NCBI GenBank assembly: GCA_963973795.1
Contig: CAXBAF010000002.1
Location: 186,001-250,000 of the forward strand
Source of the DNA: UBA1926 sp002337215
GTDB lineage: Bacteria > Planctomycetota > Phycisphaerae > Phycisphaerales > UBA1924
Length of the DNA stretch: 64,000 nt
Direction: 5' to 3'
Below, one piece after another: positions 7,925 to 17,644 of this stretch. Position 1 is the stretch's first letter. Every line of letters begins with the position of its first letter. Position numbers and translations under genes: made by a program. Under the pieces are notes generated by a model that saw only the letters and a program-made list of their open reading frames with translations, ran no database searches and had not been told where the DNA came from.

Positions 7925-9226
7925 GTGCTCCCATCCGTGGGTTCCGTCGCGTCGGAAACAACTGCCGCGACCCACGCCGTATCGGTCCGTGTGCACACCG
8001 ACTTCCCATCTGGCCCCATATCCCGTCAGGTGCCCGCCCGATCGCGTCGGCTGCGCCGGATCGCCGGTCCGTTCGCGTGGTACGATCTGTTCGGTTTGCA
8101 ACGATTGCTCCTCCCATTTCTGTTGCTGCTGGCCGCGCACACCGCGCGCGCACCCGCGGCGTTCGCCCAGGTCGAACGATTCGCCGTCATCCAGTTCCGC
8201 GGTGATCTCGACGCCCGGCACACCGCCGACGCCTTCGTCGAAGCCCTCAGAGCGCTCGATCACCAACGCCCGGGCCTGATCCTCATAGAACTGACCGGCA
8301 ACAGAACACGCCCGGACCTGTTATTCGAGTGCGTGCGCGCGGTCCGAGACTGCGAAACCCCCATCGCCGTCTGGCTCGCAGACCCGGCCGACCGCCGGGT
8401 CGCACCGGGCATGCTGGGCCTCGCCCTCGCCGCCGACCACCGAGCGTTGCACGCGGCAACCGCGATCGAGCGCGCACGTGACGACGACACCACCGCGCTG
8501 AACCCCGACGTCGAAGACTGGGCCGTGATCCGCCTCGATCTCCGCGCGCTCGCCCGCGACCTTGCCGAGTCGGGCCCGCTCGACCGGCTCATCTACGAAT
8601 CCGCGCTCGCCCCGAGAGCCCCGCTCTGGGCCGTGCGCGACGAAAACGGGGCGCCGGTTCTCATCGCCGACGAACCCGCGGGGCAAACCCCGCCCATCAT
8701 CGACAAGAACGCCGACGGTTGGACCTTCAACGCAACACCCCAGACCGCATCGCGGCTCTACGCCCTCCCGGTCCACCGCACGCGTCGCGCTCTCGAACGC
8801 ACGCTGGGGCTCCGGGGCCGACCCGCCGAGACCATCGAACTCGAGAGCGGGCTCACCGAGGCGCACGCACGGGCGCGCACGCTCATCGACCGAGTCCGAG
8901 ACGCCGTCCGCCTCGCCGACGCGACGCTCGACGTGCGCGCAGGCCGATCCGCAACCAGCCGGGTCATGCCGCACGAGTACCACGCCGCGGCCTCCAAAGC
9001 CAAGCCGCTGGTCGAACAGAGCCGCGCTGCGATCGCCGAGATCGCGACGCTCAGCGAGACCTACCCCGAACTGCTGCAGATCGACCCGCCCGAGGACGCC
9101 GACGCGCCCACCGAACTGGGCGGTCCCGTGCGCACACCGATGAGCGCCTGGCGCACCGCGGTCCGAGACGCCGAGTACGACCTCCGCAGGCTCGATGACC
9201 GAATCGCCACCTACGAGCGCCGATGA
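7925..9226 (+). CDS. Exported degenerate ClpP/NfeD-like protein
   Basis: Up to 433 aa; the start is uncertain. The first in-frame start is GTG at 7925, but a signal-like stretch (LQRLLLPFLLLLAAHTARA, cleavage near AFAQ-VE) begins only at about residue 58, where TTG at 8096 could serve. After it comes an alpha/beta segment (VERFAVIQFRGDLDARHTAD, then LILIELTGNRTRPDLL and TPIAVWLADP) that follows the layout of the ClpP-like protease domain of NfeD/SppA proteins. Where those have the catalytic Ser (SAG), this has APGMLGLALAADHRAL, so it is probably not a protease. The C-terminal third is helical and charged. The next gene overlaps its end by 32 bp. Confidence 0.55.
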   Translation: MLPSVGSVASETTAATHAVSVRVHTDFPSGPISRQVPARSRRLRRIAGPFAWYDLFGLQRLLLPFLLLLAAHTARAPAAFAQVERFAVIQFRGDLDARHTADAFVEALRALDHQRPGLILIELTGNRTRPDLLFECVRAVRDCETPIAVWLADPADRRVAPGMLGLALAADHRALHAATAIERARDDDTTALNPDVEDWAVIRLDLRALARDLAESGPLDRLIYESALAPRAPLWAVRDENGAPVLIADEPAGQTPPIIDKNADGWTFNATPQTASRLYALPVHRTRRALERTLGLRGRPAETIELESGLTEAHARARTLIDRVRDAVRLADATLDVRAGRSATSRVMPHEYHAAASKAKPLVEQSRAAIAEIATLSETYPELLQIDPPEDADAPTELGGPVRTPMSAWRTAVRDAEYDLRRLDDRIATYERR

Positions 9227-9884
9227 ACACCCTCCGTTCACGCCCCGCACGACCCTACCCTCCCGCATGCCCGCCGACCGCTCGACAAACATCGGAGACC
9301 GCCCGCCGTTCCCGGCCGTGACCGCGCCCTCGTCGGCGACCGCCGCGCCGATGGCGCAGGTCGCCCAGCGGCGCGAAGTCTTCTGGCACAACGTCGTCCG
9401 CGACATCCTCAACACGCTCGCCGTGACCGCCGCAACCTTCAGCGGCAGGCTCAAGCCCACCGCGGGCGGCGCTGCAACAGCCCCCTCGCCCGATCACGAA
9501 CTCTTCGACGGACGAATGGCGGTCATCACCAAGCTCGGCCAGCGGATCCCGATCGCCGACGTGTACCCCGTCTTCGCCTGCAGCCTTCCCTCCGCGAGCG
9601 ACGCGATGGACCGCTCGCTCGCCACCGATGTCCAGTGCTCGATCTTCCAGATCCGCACGCCCTCGGGCGAGGTCTACACGCTCCCGATCCACGAGATCGT
9701 CTCGGTCCACGCGCTCAGCGAATCGCTCCTCCGTCAGATGGAGGCCGCCGCGATGGCGGGAGCCGCGGAGAAGAACGGCGAATCCGACGCCCCGTTCGGC
9801 TTCGCGGCCTTCACCAGCCTCGCCCGCAGCGAACGGGAGCAGACCCAGCGACTCGGCGGCAAGAACACGCCGGACGAGGACTGA
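9195..9884 (+). CDS. Hypothetical protein
   Basis: A 229-aa protein of no recognised family. The ATG at 9195 lies inside the end of the preceding gene; ATG codons at 9267 (MPADRSTN) and near 9351 (MAQVAQRR) are alternatives. The first 55 residues are Pro/Thr/Ser-rich. The central part (about 55-180) has normal globular composition, with a region HNVVRDILNTLAVTAATFSG that could lie on a membrane surface, then RMAVITKLGQRIPIADVYPV and VQCSIFQIRTPSGEVYTLPI. The overlap suggests translation coupled to the ClpP/NfeD-like gene. No catalytic motif is visible. Confidence 0.6.
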   Translation: MTESPPTSADEHPPFTPRTTLPSRMPADRSTNIGDRPPFPAVTAPSSATAAPMAQVAQRREVFWHNVVRDILNTLAVTAATFSGRLKPTAGGAATAPSPDHELFDGRMAVITKLGQRIPIADVYPVFACSLPSASDAMDRSLATDVQCSIFQIRTPSGEVYTLPIHEIVSVHALSESLLRQMEAAAMAGAAEKNGESDAPFGFAAFTSLARSEREQTQRLGGKNTPDED

Positions 9885-10129
9885 GCACCAGGTCCGCGGG
9901 ACGGACCCGATGAATCCAACCCCCGCCGCGACTGCGAACCGCTCTCCCACATCCCGATACCGCAGGTTCGATCGGACTTTGATAGGTTTGACAGTCCATG
10001 CGATGAACGTTGCCGGTCGGGGATATCGCGGGGAACAATCCCGACGCCGGCTGTGTTCGGCCCGGACGATCGCCGGGAGCGAAGGTGCACGTACGCCGTC
10101 CGGGAACATCAGTTAAGAACAGAGGTCGC

Positions 10130-10912
10130 ATGAGCATACTGATCGCCATCCCGGTTTACAACGAAGAGGCCACGGTTCACGCGGTGGTCCGGCGCGTCCG
10201 GGCGCACGCTGATCACGTCCTGCTCATCGACGACGGTTCCACCGACGGCACCGCCGACGCCATCGAGGCGATCCGGGGCTCGATGGATCTCGACCTGATC
10301 CGCCACGAGGGCAACGTGGGGTATGGGAACAGCCTGCGGTCCGCGTTCCGCCGGGCGAGCGACCGCGGGTTCGACTGGATCATCACGATGGACTGCGACG
10401 AGCAACACGAACCCGACGAGCTGCCCGCGTTCTTCGAGGCGATCGCCGACGCCGACCGGTCCGGGTCTCCGGACATCATCAGCGGCTCGCGATACCTCGA
10501 TCCCACGCTCGACCCCATCGGCGAACCCCCCGGGTCACGCCGCGCGATCAACAGGACCATCACCGCCGAGCTCAACCAGCGGCTGGGGCTTGACCTCACC
10601 GACGGATTCTGCGGGTTCAAAGCCCACCGTGTGCGCGCCCTCGACGAACTCGCGCTCACCGAGGACGGCTACGCCTTCCCGATGCAACTCTGGGTGCAAC
10701 TCGTCGCAACCGGTGCGACGATCACCGAGCGCCCCATCCGCCGGATCTACAACGATCCCAACCGGACCTTCGGCGGCGGACTCGACGACCCCGACCACAG
10801 GCTCACCCACTACCGCACCGTCATGCACAACGAGGTCTGTGCGCACGCCGCCGACCTCCCCGCCGGGGCAGCCTCGGGTCTGCTCGTTCCCTGCTGCGAT
10901 CAGTCCGAGTGA
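10130..10912 (+). CDS. Family 2 glycosyltransferase
   Basis: A 260-aa GT-A glycosyltransferase, related to dolichyl-phosphate mannose synthase-type enzymes. The ATG at 10130 starts directly with the nucleotide-binding fold (MSILIAIPVYNEEATVHAVV), then VLLIDDGSTDGTADAI, the donor-site motif MDCDEQHEPDELPAFF near residues 87-102, and a conserved acceptor region with RRIYNDPNRTFGG near the C-terminus. There are no C-terminal membrane helices, unlike some DPM/GtrB proteins, so it should be cytoplasmic or peripheral. The sugar and acceptor are not known. The stop overlaps a possible GTG start of the following gene, and three genes here form one likely operon. Confidence 0.87.
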   Translation: MSILIAIPVYNEEATVHAVVRRVRAHADHVLLIDDGSTDGTADAIEAIRGSMDLDLIRHEGNVGYGNSLRSAFRRASDRGFDWIITMDCDEQHEPDELPAFFEAIADADRSGSPDIISGSRYLDPTLDPIGEPPGSRRAINRTITAELNQRLGLDLTDGFCGFKAHRVRALDELALTEDGYAFPMQLWVQLVATGATITERPIRRIYNDPNRTFGGGLDDPDHRLTHYRTVMHNEVCAHAADLPAGAASGLLVPCCDQSE

Positions 10913-10950
10913 GATCCCGCCCTCTCGGACCTCTCTCTCGGAGCTGTGCG

Positions 10951-12378
10951 ATGACCGCCGATCCGCACGGATACGCTGCGACTGTGCAAGGAAACGATTC
11001 CGAACTCGAAGTCGGCTGCGCCCAGCAAGCCCCGGCGTCCGTCGGGGCTCCCGACACGATGACCGCGCGGCATTCCGATCTCGTGATCGATGACGCCCTG
11101 GTGAACTGGACGCCGCCGGAGGGCGGACTCGACGCGGAATCCGCGTCCTTCCGAGGCTCGCTGGGGCTCTCGACCGATCAGCCCGTCGTCATGACCGGGC
11201 ACCAGGCAGAGTTCTGGCACGCCGGGATCCTGACCAAGTACCTCGCCGCGGACGCGATCGCCCGGCGTTCGTCGGGCGCGGGCTCGCCGGTCTCGGTCGC
11301 GTGGTGCGTGCCCGATCACGTCGCCGAGACGCCCGGCGCTGTCGCGTATCCAGCGCACGCCCCCGACGACCGCGAGGGGCGATGGACCCGTGCAACGATC
11401 GATCTCTTCGGCGAGCAAGCCGGGGATGATGCGTCACCCGGGGTGAGATCTGCTTTGGACAGCGTCCGCGCGGTGCTCCGCGAAGCCGGGGGAACCACGG
11501 ACGCGGACCGACAGATGGAGGCACAATCGCGCCTGCTCCGCGATCGGCTCGGGCTTTCGCCGGACGCCCCGCCTGTGCTCGCGAGTACGCTGCACACCAC
11601 GCCGCTCTTCCAAAGTCTCATCGGGCGGATGCGATCGGAACCCGACGCGTGCGTCGGGGCTTACAACGATGCGGCGGCGGCGCTGCCGGACGCCGGCGTG
11701 CGCCAACTCACGACCGGCGTCGGGCGCACCGAGCTCCCGTTGTGGCGGATCGACGACGCGGGGCGTGCGCACGCGATCTTCCTCGACGATCTCGACGACA
11801 CGCCGATCGATCGGATCCGTCCTCGCGCGCTGCTGTTCACGGGCGTGCTCCGTGCGCACGCGTGCGACCTGTTCATCCACGGCACCGGGGGCGGGGTCTA
11901 CGACCGCGTCACCGAACGGTGGCTGCGTGACTGGCTCGGATGGACGCTCGCGCCCGCGGGCATCGCGACCGCGACCCTCACGCTCGATCTGGGCGTTCCC
12001 GATGTCTCGCGGATGGATCTCCGCCGCGCGCGGTGGCGCGCGCACCACGCGAGGCACAACCCTGGCGCCCTCGGGGACTCGGATGCGCTGACGGCGCTCC
12101 AGCGCCGCAAGCGGGAGTTTGTCGAGCGGATCGCCGGGACGCCGCGCGGCGAACGCGACCCGCTCTACTTCGAGATGCACGCGATGCTCGAAGAGGCGCG
12201 CACCTCCCACGCCCGCAAGCTCGGGGCGCTGGACGAGCGCGTGCGCACGATCGAGTCGGCGCTCGCCGACCGCGCGATCGCGCGGGACCGGACATGGGCG
12301 TGGTTCCTGCACAGCGATGAGGATCTCGTGGAGCTCCGCGAAACAATCGATCGGCGACTCATGGGGATCGACGCGTGA
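10951..12378 (+). CDS. BshC-like protein (putative bacillithiol cysteine-adding enzyme)
   Basis: About 475 aa. The ATG at 10951 is chosen because GGAG lies 8 bases upstream; a GTG at 10909 overlapping the previous stop is also possible. The N-terminal motif VVMTGHQAEFWHAGILTKYL matches the layout of the BshC motif (TGQQ, then GPLYT and K), followed by VAWCVPDHVAET, which corresponds to the FW-EDHD region of BshC. A conserved loop FIHGTGGGVYDRVTERWL lies near residues 309-326 and the C-terminus is a long charged helix, as in BshC. BshC adds cysteine to glucosaminyl-malate. The similarity is partial. A BshB1-like deacetylase gene about 10 kb away supports the idea. It could instead be a planctomycete-specific BshC relative. 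Confidence 0.5.
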   Translation: MTADPHGYAATVQGNDSELEVGCAQQAPASVGAPDTMTARHSDLVIDDALVNWTPPEGGLDAESASFRGSLGLSTDQPVVMTGHQAEFWHAGILTKYLAADAIARRSSGAGSPVSVAWCVPDHVAETPGAVAYPAHAPDDREGRWTRATIDLFGEQAGDDASPGVRSALDSVRAVLREAGGTTDADRQMEAQSRLLRDRLGLSPDAPPVLASTLHTTPLFQSLIGRMRSEPDACVGAYNDAAAALPDAGVRQLTTGVGRTELPLWRIDDAGRAHAIFLDDLDDTPIDRIRPRALLFTGVLRAHACDLFIHGTGGGVYDRVTERWLRDWLGWTLAPAGIATATLTLDLGVPDVSRMDLRRARWRAHHARHNPGALGDSDALTALQRRKREFVERIAGTPRGERDPLYFEMHAMLEEARTSHARKLGALDERVRTIESALADRAIARDRTWAWFLHSDEDLVELRETIDRRLMGIDA

Positions 12379-13421
12379 CCGGCACGATCCCGCTACACCG
12401 GTGGGTGCTGATGGTGATCGTCGGGCTCGCGATGCTCGCCGTGATCGCCGCGGCTGGCTGCTCACGCGGTGCGCCGAGCGCGAACAGTTCCGGCTCGGGC
12501 AATTCGGGTTCCGGCGAACACCGGCTCGTTGTGCTCAGCCCGGCGGTCGCGGTGATGCTCCGCGATCTCGGGCTCGCCGATTCGGTTGTGGGCAAGCACG
12601 ATTATGACCTCGTGCTCCCGGACACGGTCCCTGCGGTCGGGCATCAGGAGGCGCTCGACTACGAGGCGATCCTGGGCGTCCGTCCCACGAAGATCATCAT
12701 CGAGTGGGGTTCACGCCCGCTGCCGCCCAGGCTGACCGAGCTCGCCGAACGGCACGGCTGGGCGGTCCGCCGGGTGACGCTGCTGACGATCGACGACATC
12801 GCACGCACGATCGATGATCTCGCGATCGACTTCGGCGTCGCGTCGTTCGAGACCGGCGACCCCGATCGCCCCGAGGGCGTGCCCGGCGACCTCGAGGACA
12901 TCGGGCAATCGCTGCGGTTCCGGGATCCGTCGGCTCGCTTCGCCGACCAACTTCCGAGCGCGACCCTCGCGAGGGCGTGGTCCGTGCGCGGAGAGGGGTT
13001 CGCTGGAGTTGGACCTGTGCTTCTGCTCGGGTCGACAACGCCGCCGGGCGCGCTCGGACCGGGCTCGTTCCACGACCAGATTCTCAGGCGGATCGGGGGC
13101 GTGCCGGCGATCGAGACCGGCTCTCCCTGGTTGGAACTCGACGCCGAGGACATCCGTCGGCTTGACCCTTCGGCGATCGTGCTGGTCGCACCCCGTGACC
13201 CGGGATCCGAATCTGGGCGTGGTTCAGCCGAGGATGACTCGGTCCGCCTCGTCCTCGAGCGGCTGGGTCGGGTGGGGACGCTCGACATCAAGGCCGTGCG
13301 CTCGGGGCGTGTGGCGTTGATCGATGACCCGCTCGCGCTGCTCCCGAGCACATCGATGGCAGACTTTGCCGACGATCTTGCGGCCATCCTTGAAGGCTGG
13401 CGGGGCGCCCAGGAGCCCTGA
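12375..13421 (+). CDS. Lipoprotein substrate-binding protein of the BtuF/FepB type
   Basis: A 348-aa lipid-anchored binding protein for an ABC importer, probably of vitamin B12, haem or an iron complex. The GTG at 12375 overlaps the previous stop (GTGA). The signal peptide ends in a lipobox, VIAAAGC, with the acylated Cys at about residue 29. The mature protein begins with a Ser/Gly-rich linker, then RLVVLSPAVAVMLRDLGL, VVGKHDYDLVLPDTVPAVGH and ILGVRPTKIIIEWG, the pattern of helical-backbone type III periplasmic binding proteins. The long mid-domain helix is present. No permease or ATPase gene is adjacent, so the partner transporter must lie elsewhere if it is an importer component. Confidence 0.75.
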   Translation: MTGTIPLHRWVLMVIVGLAMLAVIAAAGCSRGAPSANSSGSGNSGSGEHRLVVLSPAVAVMLRDLGLADSVVGKHDYDLVLPDTVPAVGHQEALDYEAILGVRPTKIIIEWGSRPLPPRLTELAERHGWAVRRVTLLTIDDIARTIDDLAIDFGVASFETGDPDRPEGVPGDLEDIGQSLRFRDPSARFADQLPSATLARAWSVRGEGFAGVGPVLLLGSTTPPGALGPGSFHDQILRRIGGVPAIETGSPWLELDAEDIRRLDPSAIVLVAPRDPGSESGRGSAEDDSVRLVLERLGRVGTLDIKAVRSGRVALIDDPLALLPSTSMADFADDLAAILEGWRGAQEP

Positions 13422-13717
13422 TGCCGAGGAACACCCCTCCCGGTTTTTCGACCTCGAACGGACAAGTCGTGGGACACGCGAGCTCGAAAATTAGGTTTCG
13501 GCAGGGCGTGTGATCCGGTATGGTGGCGAGCGCGTGGGGACGCACGGCCCATCTCCGGGAACTCCTGGGGCGTGGCCGTTTCTGACAGGCCGTGTTCGCG
13601 GTCAGCGATTTCAGTCAGCTTCAGGTCAGGGGATCGCACCCCGGATCGACGACGCGGCCTTCGTGCCGGTCCGAGAACCGACGCGTGAATCGATCAGCAA
13701 TCAGAGGGGATGCAGAA

Positions 13718-15880
13718 ATGCGGAACAGCTTCAACGGTCGGTATGGTCTCGCGGCGGGTGTGGCTCTGGTGGCGCTGAGCGGGACCGCGGCGGGCCAGGC
13801 CGCGCCGCTCACGTTCGAGCGTGTCGATGTCGCGATCGACTCGGGCGATGTCGAGACCAACGAGCCGGGCGTGGTCTACAGCGGGCTCGTTGAGGCGCCG
13901 GGGGCCGACTGGGTCCGCGTCTGGTTCGGCGAGACGACGATCCCCGACGGTGCCGAACTGGTGATCACGAGCGCGCGCACGGGCGCGGTGCACCGGCTGA
14001 ACGCCGAGACGCTTGCGCAGTGGTCGAACAGTTCGGCGTACCTCGCGGGCGACACGGCGTATGTCGACCTGATCGTGCCGAACGATTTCGCGGACCGCGA
14101 TCCGGGAGCCTCCGGGTCGGCGCGGGTCCGCGTCGTGGGCGTGGACGCGGGGCTGCCGCCTCTCGAGAGCCGGACGCTGTGCGATGGGGGCGATGACCGC
14201 GTGCTGTCCAACGACCCGCGTTCTGCGAGGCTTGCGCCCATCGGTTGCACGCTCTGGCTGTTCAACAACCGCGCGAACTCGGCGATCACCGCGAACCACT
14301 GCGGGCCGGGCGGCGGCGACACCGCCTGGTTCAACGTCCCGCTGAGGACCGCGGGCGGCTCGGTCGTTCCCCCACTTCCCGAAGATCAGTACCCGATCGA
14401 CAACAGCTCGGTGCAGGACTCGGGCGGCTCCTCGATCGGTAACGACTGGGCAGTCTTCGGGATGTTCAACAACTCGAACACGGGGCTGAGCCCGGTCGAT
14501 GCGCAGTTGGACAGCTATCTGCTCGCGACTCAGGCACCCCCCTCGGACGGCCGGCCCATCAACGTGACGGGGTACGGCTCGACGTCGTTCCCGGTGCCCC
14601 CCGCGTGGTACGCGGTGCAGAAGACGCACACCGGTCCGCTCTACTCGGTGAGCGGCTCGACGATCCGGTATCGCCCCGATACGACGGGTGGCAACTCGGG
14701 GTCGGCCGTGTTCGACGAGCAGGACGGCACGGCGATCGGCATCCACACCAACGGCGGGTGCGGGTCGAGCAGCACATCCTCGAACAGCGGCACCTCGGTC
14801 GACAACGCCGGGATGCGGGCCGGGGTGATGCAGTCGCGCGGCATCGCGGGCGGGCCAACGCCCGGGGTGATCCAGGTGCTCGGCGCGCGACCCGACCGGA
14901 TCGACCCGGCGGGTGGGACCCCGATCGGCGTCTCGTTGCACGCGGACTTCCTGGGCGCCGAACCCCAGCAGGGCGTGACACTCCACACCAACGACGGTTC
15001 GGGCTGGGAGTCCACGGGAATGAACCCCGGGTTCGCCGGTGACTGGTTCGGCAATTTCCCCCCCACGGCCTGCGGCGCCGAGGTGTCGTACTACTTCAGC
15101 GGGACGGGTGCCGACGGGACGGGCTTCACGTTCCCGCCCTCAGCTCCCGGTGTGACGCTCAAGGTCCTTTCGAGCGAGCCGTTCGTCGAAGTCGCCAGCG
15201 AAGACGGCGAATCGGTCGGCGGGTGGACCGTAGACAACACCAATGTCTTCTCCGGGGGGTGGGAACGCGGCGTGCCCAGCCTGGCCGACCGGGGCGGCGG
15301 GCCTGTCCGCGACGCGGATGGATCGGGCGCGTGCTGGACGACGGGGCTCGCGACGAGCGTGAACCTCAACGGCGGGCCAACGATTCTGACGACCCCCGAC
15401 TACGACATCTCCGACGCGAACGGCGCGGTCTACGCGGACGTATCGCTCTACATGAACGCGGACGGGTCGAGCGACCTGCTCCGCGTGCAAGCGTCGGGTG
15501 ACGGCGGCGACTCGTGGACGGTGATCGATGATCTCGGAAGCACGCCGGGCTGGTCGCCCAGAACGTACGAGATGTCGTCACTGTTCCCGGGTGCGGAGGC
15601 CGTCCGGCTGCGATTCGTCGTCAGCGACGCCGGTGCCGCGAACACGATCGAGGCGGGTGTGGATGGGTTCGTGCTGAGGGTCGCGGCGTGCGGCCCGGCG
15701 GCGTGCGGCCCGGCGGACATCGCGGTACCCGAGGGCGTTCTCGATCTCGCGGACATTCAGGGCTTCGTCGTCGCCTTCCTGGGTCAGGATCCGAGCGCGG
15801 ACTTCGCGGCACCCAGCGGCGTGTGGGATCTCGCGGACGTTGCGGCGTTCGTGGAGGCGTTCGGTGCCGGCTGCCCCTGA
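13718..15880 (+). CDS. Secreted trypsin-like serine protease with GC-type dockerin-like tail
   Basis: A 720-aa exported protease. The ATG at 13718 follows AGAGGGGATGCAGAA and starts a signal peptide (MRNSFNGRYGLAAGVALVAL, cleavage near AAGQ-AA). The catalytic domain has the His motif SAITANHCGPGG near residue 190, a likely Asp in GNDWAVFGMF near 243, and the nucleophile in TGGNSGSAVFDEQDG near 327. Together these resemble lysyl endopeptidase-like S1 enzymes. After this come a beta-sandwich region (about 400-650) like those that bind surfaces or sugars, then ADIAVPEGVLDLADIQGF and ADFAAPSGVWDLADVAAF, ending AGCP. A partly repeated CGPAACGPADI marks the junction. It probably digests extracellular protein. 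Confidence 0.88.
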   Translation: MRNSFNGRYGLAAGVALVALSGTAAGQAAPLTFERVDVAIDSGDVETNEPGVVYSGLVEAPGADWVRVWFGETTIPDGAELVITSARTGAVHRLNAETLAQWSNSSAYLAGDTAYVDLIVPNDFADRDPGASGSARVRVVGVDAGLPPLESRTLCDGGDDRVLSNDPRSARLAPIGCTLWLFNNRANSAITANHCGPGGGDTAWFNVPLRTAGGSVVPPLPEDQYPIDNSSVQDSGGSSIGNDWAVFGMFNNSNTGLSPVDAQLDSYLLATQAPPSDGRPINVTGYGSTSFPVPPAWYAVQKTHTGPLYSVSGSTIRYRPDTTGGNSGSAVFDEQDGTAIGIHTNGGCGSSSTSSNSGTSVDNAGMRAGVMQSRGIAGGPTPGVIQVLGARPDRIDPAGGTPIGVSLHADFLGAEPQQGVTLHTNDGSGWESTGMNPGFAGDWFGNFPPTACGAEVSYYFSGTGADGTGFTFPPSAPGVTLKVLSSEPFVEVASEDGESVGGWTVDNTNVFSGGWERGVPSLADRGGGPVRDADGSGACWTTGLATSVNLNGGPTILTTPDYDISDANGAVYADVSLYMNADGSSDLLRVQASGDGGDSWTVIDDLGSTPGWSPRTYEMSSLFPGAEAVRLRFVVSDAGAANTIEAGVDGFVLRVAACGPAACGPADIAVPEGVLDLADIQGFVVAFLGQDPSADFAAPSGVWDLADVAAFVEAFGAGCP

Positions 15881-16246
15881 TGGACTGCTGTGACACCGGA
15901 ATAGGTTGAAATTCGTTGCTTCGGCCCGGTCCGACACCGGCATTCTCTGAGCGGCGAGGTTTGACCCGCCGGAAGCCGTAGAAGCCCGCTGTAGTACTCC
16001 AACTCGGGATTATTGACCGGATTCGAGCTGGATGTTTGGGTTATACTTGATCTTTGGTTGATTCATTTTCTCAGTTTTTTCCGAAGGATCCACGCCGTAT
16101 TCCACGGGATGGGTTGTATCTGCCAGCGGGTTCAGATACCGTGGACCGCCTCGGAGGGGGCTATTTTCAGCCAAACCCGATTCACATGGGTCATTTGTTC
16201 ACAGCTGACGATCAGCCACATCGTTTCAAGACAAGGGAGAACAACC
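15881..16246 (+). promoter_or_regulatory. Long AT-richer leader before the dockerin-type gene at 16247
   Basis: About 366 bp, with the stretch 16010-16085 much richer in A and T than the rest of the window. TTGACC (16013-16018) and TATACT (16042-16047) are both good promoter words, but 23 bases apart, too far for a standard sigma-70 promoter. The region ends with AAGGGAG about 8 bases before the GTG start. This is probably a promoter and 5' leader; the exact elements are unclear. Confidence 0.35.
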
Positions 16247-17587
16247 GTGAAGAAGTCTGCCATTCTGTGCATTGCCGCCGGTTCGCTGTGCGGTACTGCC
16301 AACGCCGGGACCATCGGTGCCGACGTCATTGTGGGCGAGCTGCCCAGCATCCAGTACTACGGCGAAGTCAGCGGCATCCGTGCCTATTCGGTCGCCACGA
16401 CGTCGTGCAACATCGGCGATGTCCCGCTCGAGTGGTTCGACGGCACGAACCGTCACCCGGTCATCGGGCAGACGATGTACCGCGTCACGACGGACGGTAA
16501 CCGCATCGAGCAGCTCGGCCAGTCGTGGCTGAAGCACGGCTTCGCGGCGCTGACCGGCAACGCGTGCGGCCTCGGCTGCAACAACCCGGGCTCGTTCAGC
16601 CTGCTGGGTGTCGGGTGCTCCGATCCCTACAGCAGCGGCCTGAACGGTCAGCAGAGCAACCTGGGCACCAAGACCCAGGTCAACGCGTACACCGGCTTCT
16701 TCAACTGGCCCTTCGGCGGCCGGGGCCAGAGCGGCAACGCGATCTTTAAGCGCCTGCAGGTCCAGGTCAGCGAAGTCAACGAGGGCGGCACGTTCTACGT
16801 CGGCTCGCAGTACGTCAGCCCCGACGACGCCGAGGCCGGCAACCAGCACAACAACGCCTCGTTCCGCCCGATCGTCTCGTTCGGCAGCAACGGCTCGTTC
16901 AGCATGAGCTCGTTCACCCGTCGCGAGCAGGCCCCGATCTACGCCTGGAAGGAAATCAACAACGACGTCCAGATCCAGGAAATCTTCGTCCCCGGCGAGG
17001 GCATGTTCAACCTGGGCTCGCTCGCGGTTGACAACGGCGACGGCACCTGGACCTACGAGTACGCCCTGCACAACCAGACCTCGCACCGTTCGGCCGACAG
17101 CTTCGCGATCCCCGGCTCGGCGTCGTCGACCGACTTCCGCGATGTCGCGTACCACTCGGGCGACGTATACAGCGGCACCGACTGGACCGCCACCGAAGGC
17201 GGCAGCATGATCACCTTCGCCGCGGCTGATCAGGGCGAAGTGACCAACGCGCTGCGTTGGGGCACGATGTACAACTTCAGCGTCACCACCGACACCGAGC
17301 CCACCACGGGCGAGGTCGAGATCGGTCTGTACCGCGACGCCGCCGGCAATGTCGGCTCGTCCGAGGTCGTCTCGGTCAGCACCGTCGTCCCGTCCGCCGG
17401 GGCGCAGGGCTGCAACGCCGCCGACAACGCGGCGCCGTTCGGCGTGCTCGACCTGGCCGACGTCCAGGGCTTCATCTCGGCGTTCACCAGCCAGGGTGAT
17501 GCGGCCGACGTCGCCGAGCCCTTCGGCACGTGGGACCTCGCCGACGTTCAGGGCTTCATCAGCGCCTTCACGGCTGGCTGCCCGTAA
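16247..17587 (+). CDS. Secreted GC-type dockerin-like protein, probably abundant
   Basis: A 446-aa exported protein of unknown function. The start is GTG at 16247, supported by AAGGGAG at the right distance and by a clean signal peptide (MKKSAILCIAAGSLCGTANA). The body (about 20-380) has no family I recognise. It includes a Cys/Gly-rich part (GNACGLGCNNPGSFSLLGVG) and beta-rich stretches. The C-terminal module is DNAAPFGVLDLADVQGFISA, then ADVAEPFGTWDLADVQGFIS, ending AGCP; the two halves are nearly the same. The gene has its own leader and a strong terminator. Its codon use is narrower than that of its neighbours (many GGC, AAC, GTC, CTG), as in highly expressed genes, which suggests an abundant surface or extracellular protein. 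Confidence 0.8.
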   Translation: MKKSAILCIAAGSLCGTANAGTIGADVIVGELPSIQYYGEVSGIRAYSVATTSCNIGDVPLEWFDGTNRHPVIGQTMYRVTTDGNRIEQLGQSWLKHGFAALTGNACGLGCNNPGSFSLLGVGCSDPYSSGLNGQQSNLGTKTQVNAYTGFFNWPFGGRGQSGNAIFKRLQVQVSEVNEGGTFYVGSQYVSPDDAEAGNQHNNASFRPIVSFGSNGSFSMSSFTRREQAPIYAWKEINNDVQIQEIFVPGEGMFNLGSLAVDNGDGTWTYEYALHNQTSHRSADSFAIPGSASSTDFRDVAYHSGDVYSGTDWTATEGGSMITFAAADQGEVTNALRWGTMYNFSVTTDTEPTTGEVEIGLYRDAAGNVGSSEVVSVSTVVPSAGAQGCNAADNAAPFGVLDLADVQGFISAFTSQGDAADVAEPFGTWDLADVQGFISAFTAGCP

Positions 17588-17644
17588 TCGGCTCCGGTTC
17601 GTCAGCACGCCGGGTTCGGCTCGGTGTGTGAATCCCAAAACTTC

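Noticed and set aside
10130..10912. The glycosyltransferase as BshA of a bacillithiol pathway
   Set aside because: BshA belongs to the GT4 family (GT-B fold); this protein is clearly GT2 with a GT-A fold.
16013..16047. TTGACC and TATACT as a sigma-70 promoter for the gene at 16247
   Set aside because: The spacing is 23 bases, well beyond the normal 16-18. The region may hold a promoter, but these two words probably do not form one.
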